A stretch of DNA of 64,000 bases from Hyalella azteca (Eukaryota > Arthropoda > Malacostraca > Amphipoda > Hyalellidae), in assembly GCF_000764305.2 (NCBI RefSeq), contig NW_025944962.1:180514-244513 (forward strand), written 5' to 3'. Below the pieces are notes generated by a model. That model worked only from the letters and a program-made list of their open reading frames with translations, did not search any database and was not told the origin of the DNA. A program made the position numbers and the translations under genes. Below are positions 22,101 through 31,095 of this stretch, piece by piece; the stretch's first letter is position 1; the number at the start of each line of letters is the position of its first letter.

Positions 22101-23612
22101 TTGATTCAGAGTAACAACGTTTAATTCAACGTTGATTTAACGAAACAGCGTTTAATTCAACGTTGATTCGGAGTAACAACGTTTAATTCAACGTCGATTT
22201 AACGAAACAACGTTTAATTCAACGTCGATTCAACGAAACAACGTTTAATTCAACGTCGATTCAACGAAAACCCATTTAATTCAAAGTCGATTCAACGTAA
22301 CAACGTTTAATTCAACGTTGATTCAACGAAACCACATTTAATTCAACGTCGATTCAACGAAACAACGTTCAGTTCAACGTCGATTCAACGAGACAACGTT
22401 CAATTCAACGTTGATTCAACGAAACAACTTTCAATTAAACGCCAATTCAACGAAACGACGTTCAATTCAACGTCCATTCAATCAAACAACGTAAAATTCA
22501 ACGTCGATTCAACAAAAGAACGTTTAATTCAACGTCGATTATACGAAACAACGTTAACCTCAGCGTTGATTCAACGATAAATGTCATTTTGAAAAAGCGG
22601 ATAGGAGGGTTTTCTACATCGTCAAAATTTATGAATTAGCCTAAATTAAAAAAAATTCTTGGGAAGGAAACAACGAGAGACATTTCAACAGACTTTGTTC
22701 CCTTGTTTGCTTATGTTGATTTCAAATATTGGAACACGTGATAAAAACCTCGGTACGCTGTCGCAAAATACAATTAAAAATAGACATTTGATAATATAAT
22801 TATTCTGTTTCCAGCTGACAGTTGTTAATTCAGCATACCATAAGCATCTGTAAACACAGTTAATACTGGAAACGACTAGCTTCTTGTCTCTCTGATTTAG
22901 CAATGTTCACTTGATTTGGATATTCCTAATAAAATCTTGACATTTTCAAGTTGGAAGTAAAAAGCATCATCTATTGGTATTCGCGTGTCAATATTGAAAT
23001 GATGAAATTATTGACTTCATATTATAATGTAAGTGCTGAGTCAAGGTGCACAATGAGCGAGTAGTTTATATATGATGACTATTTTCGCAAGTTTAAATGT
23101 ACGGCATGAGTGTGCTATTCAAATCAGTATACATTTTCGCAATTAATTTCTTATTTGCCAATATAGCGTGTTACTTGTAAAAACCATAGTCGATTCTTAT
23201 TGTAATATAACGCACTGAAAATGAATCAATATTCTCAAAACGCTCATTAGCATGAGTCTAAAATTTCAACGATCAAGTTAACTAAAATCATAATTTAATA
23301 TATTATCTTGAACAATTTATATCAAATAAATTTGATCTTACAATGCAACACAAAGTATTTGGCTCTGATACTAGGACGAGAAGCTAGAATATCCATATTA
23401 AAGCATCCTGCAAAAATCACGCATATCAATCCGAACACAGTTAACGAGCTTCATACTACAGATAAACCTAATCTGAATACATCTCAAACAACATTGTATT
23501 ATTTCATGACACAGAGATCATATAATTAAGGTTTATCCGAAACACTCACCTGATTTACAACTAAGATTAAAATTAGTTTATGCAAGGCAAATGTCACTAC
23601 AGCAACCATCAT
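15953..23612 (-). CDS. Secreted C-type-lectin-like domain protein (5 exons)
   Basis: Joining minus-strand exons 23612-23550, 20401-20345, 18694-18430, 17021-16908 and 16182-15953 gives 729 nt in one frame: 242 residues plus stop. All four introns have GT/AG borders, and phases match at each join (0,0,1,1). Residues 1-21 form a signal peptide, so the product should be secreted. The C-terminal part fits a C-type lectin-like fold: WRW (182-184), W194, a QPE triplet at 197-199 where calcium-binding lectins have QPD or EPN, then C204, W214, C220, C229 with the usual spacing. The WND calcium motif is replaced by WLV, so classical calcium-dependent sugar binding is doubtful. N148 starts an NST glycosylation sequon. 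Family membership is from motif spacing; ligand unknown. Likely role, by family only: recognition or immunity. Confidence 0.75.
16471..16735. repeat. Near-perfect 90-bp palindrome plus direct repeat, from a LINE 3' end
   Basis: Arms 16,471-16,560 and 16,570-16,659 are reverse complements with few mismatches, separated by a 9-nt loop. The segment 16,670-16,735 repeats the outer part of the right arm once more. On the plus strand the right arm reads MNAFKNRLDEAIQEH, typical of the last residues of CR1/Jockey-type LINE polyproteins (VN.FKNRLD). It lies inside intron 4 (16,183-16,907) of the lectin-like gene. An RNA from either strand would form a long hairpin. Confidence 0.8.
16908..17021 (-). 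CDS. Lectin-like gene, exon 4
   Basis: The 114-nt exon lies between acceptor ...ttgacag (17,022-17,024) and donor GTAACA (from 16,907 downward). It encodes residues 129(split)-167(split), including MVKYEGKCLATFSDVYNST and EEQSCDNPQEVVYVIT. The pair of Cys residues (139 and 155) and aromatic residues fit the middle of a lectin-like domain. Phase 1 at both ends agrees with exons 3 and 5. Confidence 0.8.
17116..17533. mobile_element. Penelope-like element insertion in intron 3, internally broken by N
   Basis: Flanked by a near-identical direct repeat (acctgattatga at 17,116 and 17,516), which looks like a target-site duplication. The ends are inverted copies of each other (ggagtccagctccatcgtca left, its complement right). 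They also match the ends of the element at 45,104-45,811. Interior 17,366-17,407 is the 3' end of the coding region (same words as 10,528-10,569), cut at the N at 17,408. The coding part is therefore missing from the assembly or deleted. Confidence 0.75.
17917..17957. other. Second Tn5/Nextera mosaic-end pair and single N
   Basis: CTGTCTCTTATACACATCT (17,917-17,935) is followed by its exact reverse complement (17,936-17,954), then ac and an N at 17,957. This is adapter sequence, not genome, and marks an artificial join inside intron 3 of the lectin-like gene. The exons on either side still join in phase, so the gene model survives, but intron length is uncertain. Confidence 0.95.
18024..18102 (+). 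mobile_element. tRNA-derived SINE head
   Basis: An RNA polymerase III-type A box (tggcccaatggttaaag, about 18,029-18,045) and a perfect B box (ggttcgatccc, 18,077-18,087) lie at tRNA-like spacing. The sequence cannot fold as a complete tRNA, so a SINE is more likely than a tRNA gene. Confidence 0.6.
18104..18389. mobile_element. Head-to-head SINE pair in intron 3
   Basis: The plus copy (about 18,104-18,253) has a B box gagttcgagtcc (18,168-18,179) and the tail gacctacggcctaataaa. The minus copy (about 18,255-18,345) has the inverted B box (ggctcgaactcg, about 18,321). The tail word gcctacggcctaataaacg recurs at 18,363-18,383. A related tail is seen near 16,835. Two related SINEs in opposite orientation would pair in the intron transcript. 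Confidence 0.6.
18430..18694 (-). CDS. Lectin-like gene, exon 3 (largest)
   Basis: This 265-nt exon encodes residues 41-128 plus the first base of codon 129. Donor GTGAGT is at 18,429-18,424 and acceptor ttttcatag ends at 18,695. The sequence includes VCTGTTPLQQFELDMGSSG, ECQALANTIEGSLYSVP, and MEWTELTIDGDTGVLAC. CQAL...SLYSVP resembles the C..LGG.L..P segment near the start of lectin-like domains, and MEWTEL occupies the place of the conserved WIGL. The domain may thus begin here, at about residue 70. The acceptor has a short pyrimidine tract; an alternative AG at aaaag, 9 nt further in, would break the phase. Confidence 0.78.
18720..19630. other. Intron 2 of the lectin-like gene, AT-rich
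   Basis: No exon-like frame. A small duplication of gggtatatatgtac occurs at 19,350-19,395. Nothing else recognised. Confidence 0.5.
19632..20040. repeat. 42-bp minisatellite in intron 2, about 10 copies
   Basis: The unit contains taacgccagaaatagtaaag and the word gctgtttaatatca. Copies differ at single sites (cgcagc/cgccgc; gtttaata/ctttatta in the last two), giving a clear 5' to 3' ordering of variants. Confidence 0.92.
20345..20401 (-). CDS. Lectin-like gene, exon 2 (57-nt microexon)
   Basis: An excellent acceptor (tttcctgcag, directly above 20,401) and donor (AAG|GTAATG at 20,344) enclose exactly 19 codons, VYCDSFSSPNPRAGDVIDK, phase 0 on both sides. The block is GC-rich against AT-rich introns. 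It is too short to show as an open frame. It supplies Cys24 immediately after the signal peptide. Confidence 0.8.
20450..21390. other. Intron 1, unique part
   Basis: No coding signal. From about 20,985 it is alignable to 29,390-29,640. It contains a perfect palindrome, ttagtattaatttc and its complement, at 21,059-21,086. Confidence 0.5.
21391..22577. repeat. 31-bp minisatellite in intron 1, about 38 copies
   Basis: The unit contains ttcaacgtcgattcaacga and aacaacgttta. Many variants (cagcg/caacg, cgtcg/cgttg) are spread over 1.2 kb. The paralogous segment 29,700-29,790 holds only two to three diverged copies of the same unit, so this array grew after the locus duplicated, or shrank in the other copy. 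Confidence 0.93.
22580..23540. other. Intron 1, proximal part, conserved with 29,795-30,690
   Basis: Non-coding sequence alignable in patches to the upper paralogue (for example atcgtcaaaatttat at 22,618 and 29,827). No exon seen. Confidence 0.5.
23550..23612 (-). CDS. Lectin-like gene, exon 1: signal peptide
   Basis: The exon starts with tandem ATG codons (23,612-23,607) and encodes 21 residues with a hydrophobic core (VAVVTFALHK, LILILVV), ending AATCAG|GTGAGT, a textbook donor in phase 0. An upstream in-frame ATG at 23,963 would put a charged 117-residue stretch ahead of the signal peptide, which is unlikely. The same exon (ATG position, LH-LIL core and NQ|GT border) is conserved at 30,697-30,759. 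Confidence 0.75.
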
Positions 23613-23929
23613 GTTGTGTGTTTTGGACGAAAGTGTCACGCAAACGTCGCTCAAGCCACCAATGTTATAGCCGCTCACTCGACGCGATCTCATGGAGAAA
23701 TGCACACGAAATAGCGACCAGGCATCGGTTCTGTTTTTATTTTTCAAGATATTTTTTTCGTTATAAGTTAAAACGACGACAGCAGAAAAGAGGGCAATGA
23801 ACAAGTGTTTCAATAGCGCACATGTGCTGGATCGATGAAGTATTTTTAGAAATTTAGAAAATTCATATGTAATGATATTTCGTGTATTGAACGTTGCAAA
23901 GATTCGAAAGTTTTCAAAATAAAAGTCAT

Positions 23930-24050
23930 TGCGGCTAACAGATGTTATGTCGCATACGCTCAATGTATATTTTTAAATAGAGAAAAGACTTTCAACTTTG
24001 ATCCATTGGCTCGATCGTCAATAAATTTGGGTCGAAACTTTTGTAACATC
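23930..24050 (-). promoter_or_regulatory. Conserved upstream block of exon 1 (promoter candidate)
   Basis: It lies 320-440 bp upstream of the ATG. Shared with 30,985-31,095 are gtcgcatacgc, aaaagactttcaact and cgatcgtcaataaat, in order. Nearer the gene, ctcactcgacgcgat (about 23,676) is also conserved with 30,823, with a TATA-like word alongside. Survival of these words between otherwise diverged copies suggests function; transcription start not known. Confidence 0.5.
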
Positions 24051-24168
24051 TGAAGAGCTTTCTAAAAGAAAGTTTTATATTCATCGCTGCATGTTTGAGT
24101 AAAGCTAGCATAGACCACGCGTTACTTATGAGACTCATATAGCCAGACTCATGAATTCGTTCTGGTCA

Positions 24169-24982
24169 TTATATTGCTGTAAATACTCATGACGAATACT
24201 CTATACACACATTATATTGCTGTAAATACTCATGACGAATACTCTATACACACATTATATTGCTGTAAATACTCATGACGAATACTCTATACACACATTA
24301 TATTGCTGTAAATACTCATGACGAATACTCTATACACACATTATATTGCTGTAAATACTCATGACGAATACTCTATACACACATTATATTGCTGTAAATA
24401 CTCATGACGAATACTCTATACACACATTATATTGCTGTAAATACTCATGACGAATACTCTATACACACATTATATTGCTGTAAATACTCATGACGAATAC
24501 TCTATACACACATTATATTGCTGTAAATACTCATGACGAATACTCTATACACACATTATATTGCTGTAAATACGCATGACGAATACTCTATACTCACATT
24601 ATATTGCTGTAAATACGCATGACGAATACTCTATACACACATTATATTGCTGTAAATACGCATGACGAATACTCTATACACACATTATATTGCTGTAAAT
24701 ACGCATGACGAATACTCTATACACACATTATATTGCTGTAAATACGCATGACGAATACTCTATACACACATTATATTGCTGTAAATACGCATGACGAATA
24801 CTCTATACACACATTATATTGCTGTAAATACGCATGACGAATACTCTATACACACATTATATTGCTGTAAATACGCATGACGAATACTCTATACACACAT
24901 TATATTGCTGTAAATACGCATGACGAATACTCTATACACACATTATATTGCTGTAAATACGCATGACGAATACTCTATACAC
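24169..24982. repeat. 43-bp minisatellite, 19 copies in two blocks
   Basis: Period exactly 43 bp. Copies 1-9 carry atactcatgacg and copies 10-19 carry atacgcatgacg. Otherwise nearly every copy is identical apart from one change in copy 10. The array begins exactly where similarity between the two old locus copies ends (24,168) and stops at a single N (24,983). Confidence 0.97.
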
Positions 24983-24983
24983 N

Positions 24984-25335
24984 CCCACTTCCTCCATGTA
25001 GCCCCATGTCCACTTCACAGGACAATACTTCCCACTTCCTCCATGTAGCCCCATGTCCACTTCACAGGACAATACTTCCCACTTCCTCCATGTAGCCCCA
25101 TGTCCACTTCACAGGACAATACTCCCCACTTCCTCCATGTAGCACCATGTCCACTTCACAGGACAATACTTCCCACATCCTCTAAGTAGCCCCATGTCCA
25201 CTTCACAGGACAATACTGCCCACTTCCTCCATGTTGCCCCATGTCCACTTCACAGGACAAACTGCCCACTTCCTCCATGTAGCCCCATGTCCACTTCTAA
25301 TGGCAATACTCCCCACTTCCTCCATGTAGCTTCAC
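24984..25335. repeat. 47-bp minisatellite, about 7.5 copies
   Basis: The unit contains cccacttcctccatgtagcc and tccacttcacaggacaata. Copies diverge progressively to the right. It abuts the 43-bp array at an N, so the direct neighbourhood of the two arrays is probably an assembly join. Confidence 0.93.
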
Positions 25336-25620
25336 ACAGAGATGTCCTCGACTCCCCAACTCTGCGACCCTCCAAGAGGGAGTAAAAGTTTCCTCTAATG
25401 CTTCAATTCTCCATTAGACAATCCCTGCACAGCTCACAATACTCAGACTCGCCAGATGCAGAGCAATTGATGTCTCTGCAAGTATCAGTCCTTCCATGCA
25501 TATTCACTTCACTTCCTACAAAAGTATGATATTGCATTCCAAATGATCGAAGGATTGAAAAGGTTATTGGTAGGTATCCTAGATACTTTTCGTGTGAGAT
25601 TGTTGGCTAGACTTGAAGTT
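25336..25620. other. Non-coding spacer
   Basis: No gene or array recognised. Confidence 0.5.
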
Positions 25621-25624
25621 TCAC

Positions 25625-25935
25625 ACACACAATAGGATTTATATTCATCGATTTTAGAAAGTATTTTCCATAAACAATAATGCATAAAATATTAATATCA
25701 GCAATTTAACTTCGATTTATTTTAGTTTTAAAATACAGACGTGTAAAGCCATAAACACAATCCTCCATTATCGAGTCCACACACACACACAATAAGATTT
25801 ATTTTCACTAATTCGTGATGGCATTTTTAAAAACTATAATGTATAATATATTAATATATGCAATATCACCTCGATTTTTCTAGTTTTAAAATACAGACGT
25901 GTGAAGCCAAACACCCGATCTTCCATACATCAAAA
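25625..25935 (-). repeat. About 160-bp tandem duplication with a shared short reading frame
   Basis: Two diverged copies (about 25,625-25,780 and 25,785-25,935), each starting with a (ca)n run. On the minus strand each contains an ATG-led frame (25,768 and 25,926 downward) reading M-E-D-x-V-[YF]-GFTRLYFKT. Several of the differences are at third codon positions. Whether it is translated is unknown. Confidence 0.5.
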
Positions 25936-25984
25936 TAATTAATTTGTTCACAAAACTTTTGAATCATTGATACAAAACATGAAA

Positions 25985-26510
25985 ATTTCCTTATGCGATT
26001 AAATATATTCCAGGACAATAAACAAAAAAACGATATAAATAATCCAACCTGAACACTGTTGTTGCGGACACTATAGGTTCCAATCAGTCATATAACACTG
26101 CCGTACGCGTTAACGTCAAAGATACAGAAGATCAAAGTCACTTTCTCAGTGGGCGCGTAAAATTGTTTCTTTGGCCCTCAGGAATTCACCGAGACGTGGC
26201 AATTTCCTCCGCCATTTTTCATCCTAAATTTTTTTAACAAAAGTTACTCAAAAAAATAGGAGCATCTTGGGCCCTCAGGAATTCACCGAGACGTGGCAAT
26301 TTCCTCCGCCATTTTTCATCCTAAATTTTTTTAACAAAAGTTACTCAAAAAAATAGGAGCATCTTGCTGCCGCTTGACTGAACCCATTGTGCGGGAAAAT
26401 GATTCTCGTCGTTGAACATTGAAAATATTTGTGCGTAAGAAATGAATGTTGTAATCAATAACTTAAATAATTAAGATTACGATTTCATGTTAGGTTTCTG
26501 TGGTTCTGCA
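25985..26510 (-). promoter_or_regulatory. Module F2: second copy of the promoter-like block
   Basis: Paralogous to 9,330-9,770, strongest over 26,105-26,230. A 97-bp piece (26,173-26,269) is repeated exactly at 26,270-26,366. The TATA-like word of F1 is reduced here to CCTATAG. Its position below the LINE remnant mirrors F1. Confidence 0.45.
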
Positions 26511-26519
26511 TGCTCAGCA

Positions 26520-27290
26520 AGTCGACGCGAATGGGGTAATGGGGATAGGCTGGAGGCTGCGTGATGCAACGTTCATGTCTGTGAATTTGGGGTTAAATGG
26601 GATCTGGCCTGTGAATTGGGTGCTAATAAGGAGTTGAATAATCGGAGGAGTAAGATAAAATAGATGTAGGAATGTGTTATTGCAGTTTTTAATCGTTTAA
26701 AATGTCGATTTTATCTTGGTGTTGGTAATCAATTTTCAGAAACGTGAAAAATTAGCAAATGTTTATATGTGAGTATGAAGCAACCAAATTTTTTCAGTAA
26801 ACAAAAAAGTTGTGTTAAGCAACCAAAAAAAAAAGTTAAGTAACCTTTGTGTTGAAATCATCCAATCCATATATATCAGACACCTTCCAATTAATTATAA
26901 GCACCGATTCTGAGTATATAGGACTTCCCTACATTGGCTTGGCAATTGCGAAATGAATATCTAACTGAGTTTTTAATTAGATTTGCTGCTCACAACAGCG
27001 CTTCTAATTATTATTGCAATTAATATTTGCTACGACCGTAAAATCTACCGTCATCTGAGAGCCATCATTCCCATGAAAAATCCTTAAAATTTTCAAAATG
27101 GCGAAGAAATGGTCGAGTCTTTGACTTTGACTTTGACTTTGACAAGAATGTCTTTTCAAACAACATTGGCTTTTCTTACATGAATTGCTTTTCTTGCACA
27201 AAAGGTTTTTCTTACAAGAATGGTTTTTCGTACATGAATGGGTTTTCTACAAGAATTGCCTTTTTAACATTAATAATTAACCATGAGCCA
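26520..27290. other. Non-coding with small degenerate repeats
   Basis: GC-richer start (26,510-26,660, gggg-rich). Short repeats of ctttga (27,118-27,142) and of ttttcttacaagaatg-like words (27,165-27,260) occur. No gene seen. Confidence 0.5.
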
Positions 27291-27629
27291 GGGGTTATCA
27301 ATTTGCTCTCCTAGCAACAACTTGAAGGAAAATCGCAATTTAAGATCAACAATTTTGAGATTCTCGACTAAGGAGGCAATGTGTAAAAAATATTAATGAC
27401 ATTGTGGACAGTCGGAATTACAATTATTTATGACTTGATGAAATTAATATTATAATCTAGTAATACAAAAGAATCCCACGTTTATCATTGATGTGAGTTT
27501 GTATATAAAGTTAATGATTTCAGAACAGCTTCTCCATAATTAATATAAAAATCAGAGTTTCAGGAGAGAAATGCTTATAAAATTTTTAAATAAACATTAA
27601 AATTCAAATTATATCATACACAACATAAT

Positions 27630-28570
27630 GAAACTGAAAGCAGGCTGCGACGCTCGCGTAAGACGGAGCAACAAGCTGCCGAGGAATGAGTGGTTGAGGT
27701 TATCAGAGAGAACCCCAAGTATTTCTTCAGATACGCCCAGTCCAAGGCTAAACTTAAACCTTCATTTGGGCCCGCTATAGGATAGCGATGTTCTTATAGG
27801 AGATGACCAGGGCATGTGCGAGTTGCTTGCAGCGCAGTTCGAAGCAACGTTCAGAAACTCTTCGCTTCTAAAGACAGGAGAATGAAATCGAAGCCCTACA
27901 GGAGTTTCAAAGGAAAAGGGACTGGAGAACAGTGTGTTCGGTCCGGATGATATGGATGGAAGCATCAAAGAAGTGGCGACGTTTTTAGCACCAAAACCCG
28001 ATTGAGTTCCGGCAGTGCTGCTGAAGAAGTGTGTCGGAGCACTGAAAGCTCCACTCACAAGGCTCTGGAAGGCTTCGATCATTGAGGGAATCATTTTTGA
28101 TAACCTCAAAATGGGACTAATAACTCCAATTCACAAAGGAAGACCGAGAGACGACAGCAAAGTTACAGACCTGTGGTAGTCCATGACCTTACAGGTGATC
28201 AAGGTGTTTGAGAAAGTAGTGGCCATGAGACATGTCCAGTATATGGAAGAGGCTGAACTGTATAATATTTGGACACTGGCTTTCAGCATAATCGCTCATA
28301 GATGTGACAGTAATATTTAAGCACCACCACCATCTTGTGGTTCTACTGGAGCACAGAGCTTGTGTAGATGTGGTATACCTGGATTTTGCGAAAACTTATG
28401 ATCAAATTGACCATGAAGTTCTCTTCAGAAAGCTAAGGCTGCTATGGGTAAGAGGAGCCAAGTCATAAAGCTCCGCAGTTGGAGAGCTATAGCCGAGGGA
28501 GAACTTGCATGCCCAACGGTCGCATAAGGGAGGCCTAAGGCAATAAATTGGCATGCATGTCCGCAGCAAT
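27630..28570 (+). mobile_element. CR1/Jockey-type LINE remnant (copy 2), degenerate
   Basis: Sister of 14,013-15,260. Readable pieces across frame breaks include VGP-like linker, PGPDG-type region altered to PKPD-stop-VPAVLLKK (about 27,993-28,030), LITPIHKG (28,118), VIKVFEKVVA, and VYLDFAKTYDQIDHEVLF (28,371-28,425), where the catalytic-type aspartate segment corresponds to DFSKAFD-VDH. Many stops make it non-functional. Its 5' part shares NPK/NPE...Y-QSKAK with copy 1. Confidence 0.82.
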
Positions 28571-29180
28571 TGTAACATATTATAGCATTTGAGCCTTAGA
28601 AAATTATAGCTTAACGGCCAATTTTCAACAATGATGATCCATATTTGAGCACGATTTATTTATTTAAATTGTGCATAGTTAATTCTATTAATAAAAATCA
28701 GACCAGGGTTTACTTGTGGAGAGATGACCCTATTACTTAGTTTGGGAAGAAAAATTGCTAATAAGTTGGGAAACAAAGATGCATTCGTACCCCTACGTCA
28801 AGTCTGGTTTTACCAGCAGGCTAAATTGAGTTGAGATTTGAAGAGAAGTAATTCTGATGAGAAATCAGCAAATTTGCTAATGAGAAATAAGCAAATTCTG
28901 GCCTTCTTGGTACATTTTATGCATATTATGCATATCTTTTATTTTTTATGCATATTAAACCTTTTATTATAGGTGCCAGTTTGAATTTTATTATAGGTGC
29001 CTATATAGGTGCCAGTTTGAATGTGTAGTTGCAATCGTTGGCATGCATTCGGAGATAAAGTGTGGGACGAAAATCTCGGCGCTAATTGGTTTTACACAAT
29101 TTTGTGAATCTCTACCAAGTGCCTGGTCTTAGAATGTCCATAGCCTTACATGCTAGTACGTAAGGCTTGATGTAACGCTT
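28571..29180. other. Spacer where exons 2-5 would be expected
   Basis: By collinearity with the lower copy, the homologues of exons 2-5 should lie between the LINE remnant and 29,390. I find no GC-rich, splice-bordered segment here. Small local duplications of ataggtgccagtttgaat occur at 28,970-29,020. Confidence 0.5.
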
Positions 29181-29184
29181 TAAT

Positions 29185-30690
29185 GCAAAACATTTGTTAA
29201 CATTGTACAGATTGTAAAGCATTTGTTAATTTTGTAAAGTTTGTAAAATTTAAGGCGATACGCCGTTCTATTTGATCAAAGTACAACGGAACGCAGTAGT
29301 TTTATATAGTTTTGAATTACTATTCTGAGGAAAACGCCTTTCTAAACATGTTTACAATAGATAACCATATCATAAAAAGTTAAATCCATCCAAGTTATCT
29401 TTAATTTTAAACGATTAATTAGAGAAATAAATACACCGAATAACTAATGCTAATGTATGAATCTGATTTCGATTTCAACTTATTGAGTAAGAGACTCCAT
29501 AACATCTAGTTAGTTAGTATTGTGGAAGGAAAAGAATTGTAAAATAAGTATCATGCTAAACTAACTCGGTACAAAATGATAATCTGTGATATTCAGACTG
29601 CTTGACCTGTCAGGGGTTCCTAACAAGCTTTCGGTCATTGCCATTCAAATTTACCCCTGTAATTCAGCGCGTGATTCTTTGCTTGCCAAACACGGGACGG
29701 TAGCTAACGTCGGTTCAACGCAAGAGCGTTAAATTCAACGTTGACTTAATGAAACAACTTTTAATTCAACGTTGATTCAGCTTCATGCAGATTTTTTTTG
29801 GAAAGGCGGATAGTTGAGTGTGCTATATCGTCAAAATTTATAAGTTAAAACTAATTTAAGAAGTTGCTCGTGGCATAAAAAAATGAATGTTCATGTTCCA
29901 ACTAAGTTTATCCCTTTGTTTTTGTTGATTTCACAAAATAAAAGATGCAGTAAAGATTCAACATCGTGAAGCAGTCGTGAAACACAATTAACTGCAGGCA
30001 CCTGTTAATTCTTTCTTAATCCGCTGACATCTGTTAATTCAGTTTTCCATATAAGCATCTGTTAATACCGTTAATGGGGATACAATACCATTCATGTCCT
30101 TATAAGATTTACTATTGTTCAAATGCTTTACCATTTTATATTTGAACTGATTGCAGAATCTTCACATTTCTAAGCTTATAGACAAAAAGTTTCTCATGCT
30201 GTCACTCACTTGTCAGGTTTGAAATAATGAAATTTTGACCTTCATCTTATTATATAAAAGTTCTCTGTCGGGTTGCACAACGAGAGCTAAGTCTAAATTT
30301 CTGAAAAATTTTTAAAGTTTCAATTTGTAGTAGAAATTTATCGATCAAATCAGCACAGATGTTTCCAAATAATTTCAAATTTATTATTTCTCAATTAATA
30401 TGAGTATTCGATTGTTTTCACGAATGAATTTATAGTAATGCAGAATGTACATAAAATTAATTCAATATAACATTGCACTATAAAAAGTTGACTATGTTTG
30501 TAGTCTCTCTAGAACGATAGGCTGAAACATCGGTTTTAAGTAATATAAATACTGCCGACAAATATTATCAAATGCAACACAACCTGATATGTCTTATATT
30601 AATAACGAAACGAAACTGAATACACTTCATCAAATACTCAATCATGTTATTTATTGCACCCGATTCTACCAATTAAAGTAGAATCAAAAC
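29185..30690. other. Paralogue of intron 1 of the lectin-like gene
   Basis: Alignable in order with 20,038-20,100 and 20,985-23,540. The segment corresponding to 20,100-20,980, which contains exon 2, is missing. The 31-bp repeat is represented by only two to three copies (29,700-29,790). Confidence 0.6.
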
Positions 30691-30696
30691 ACACAC

Positions 30697-30759
30697 CTGA
30701 TTCAAACAATAGACGAGTAGAATAAGTTGGTGTAAACCTAATGTCAGTACAGTGGCCAT
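30697..30759 (-). CDS. Paralogous or alternative signal-peptide first exon
   Basis: ATG at 30,759-30,757. 21 codons end AATCAG|GTGTGT, phase 0, exactly as in exon 1 at 23,550-23,612. The residues MATVLTLGLHQ and LILLVYC align with the other copy; the hydrophobic core is retained despite many nucleotide changes. No downstream exons were found in this copy, so it is either the relic of a deleted gene or an alternative first exon that could splice to exon 2 at 20,401, since phase and border are identical. Confidence 0.6.
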
Positions 30760-30984
30760 AATTTTTCTTATCTCTACACGACACAGGCTTGAAAACATCG
30801 CAAGATCCACCATTATTATACTGCTCACTCGACGCGATACGTTGCGTGAATGCAAACAAAATAGAAAGCAGGTGTCTGTTATTTCCAATCGATTTTTCGT
30901 TACATGCCAATGCGACGTCCAATCGATTTATTCGTTACTACCATCGATACGACTAAAACAAAACAGATGTGTTCGATCGAAGAT

Positions 30985-31095
30985 TGGGGCTAACAGGTGT
31001 TTGGTCGCATACGCACGGTCGAATTTTTTTTCTAAAAGACTTTCAACTTCGATTCATTGAAACGATCGTCAATAAATCTTGGTCCAAACCATAGT
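30985..31095 (-). promoter_or_regulatory. Conserved upstream block of the second first exon
   Basis: Partner of 23,930-24,050: gtcgcatacgc, aaaagactttcaact, cgatcgtcaataaat in the same order and at similar distance from the ATG. The similarity ends near 31,175. Confidence 0.5.

Noticed and set aside
23613..23963. Upstream extension of exon 1 to an ATG at 23,963
   Set aside because: It would place a long charged stretch before the signal peptide, and the paralogous copy is not open over that distance in the same frame.
24169..25335. Possible CRISPR array (regular repeats)
   Set aside because: Whole units repeat head to tail with no unique spacers, and the genome is eukaryotic.
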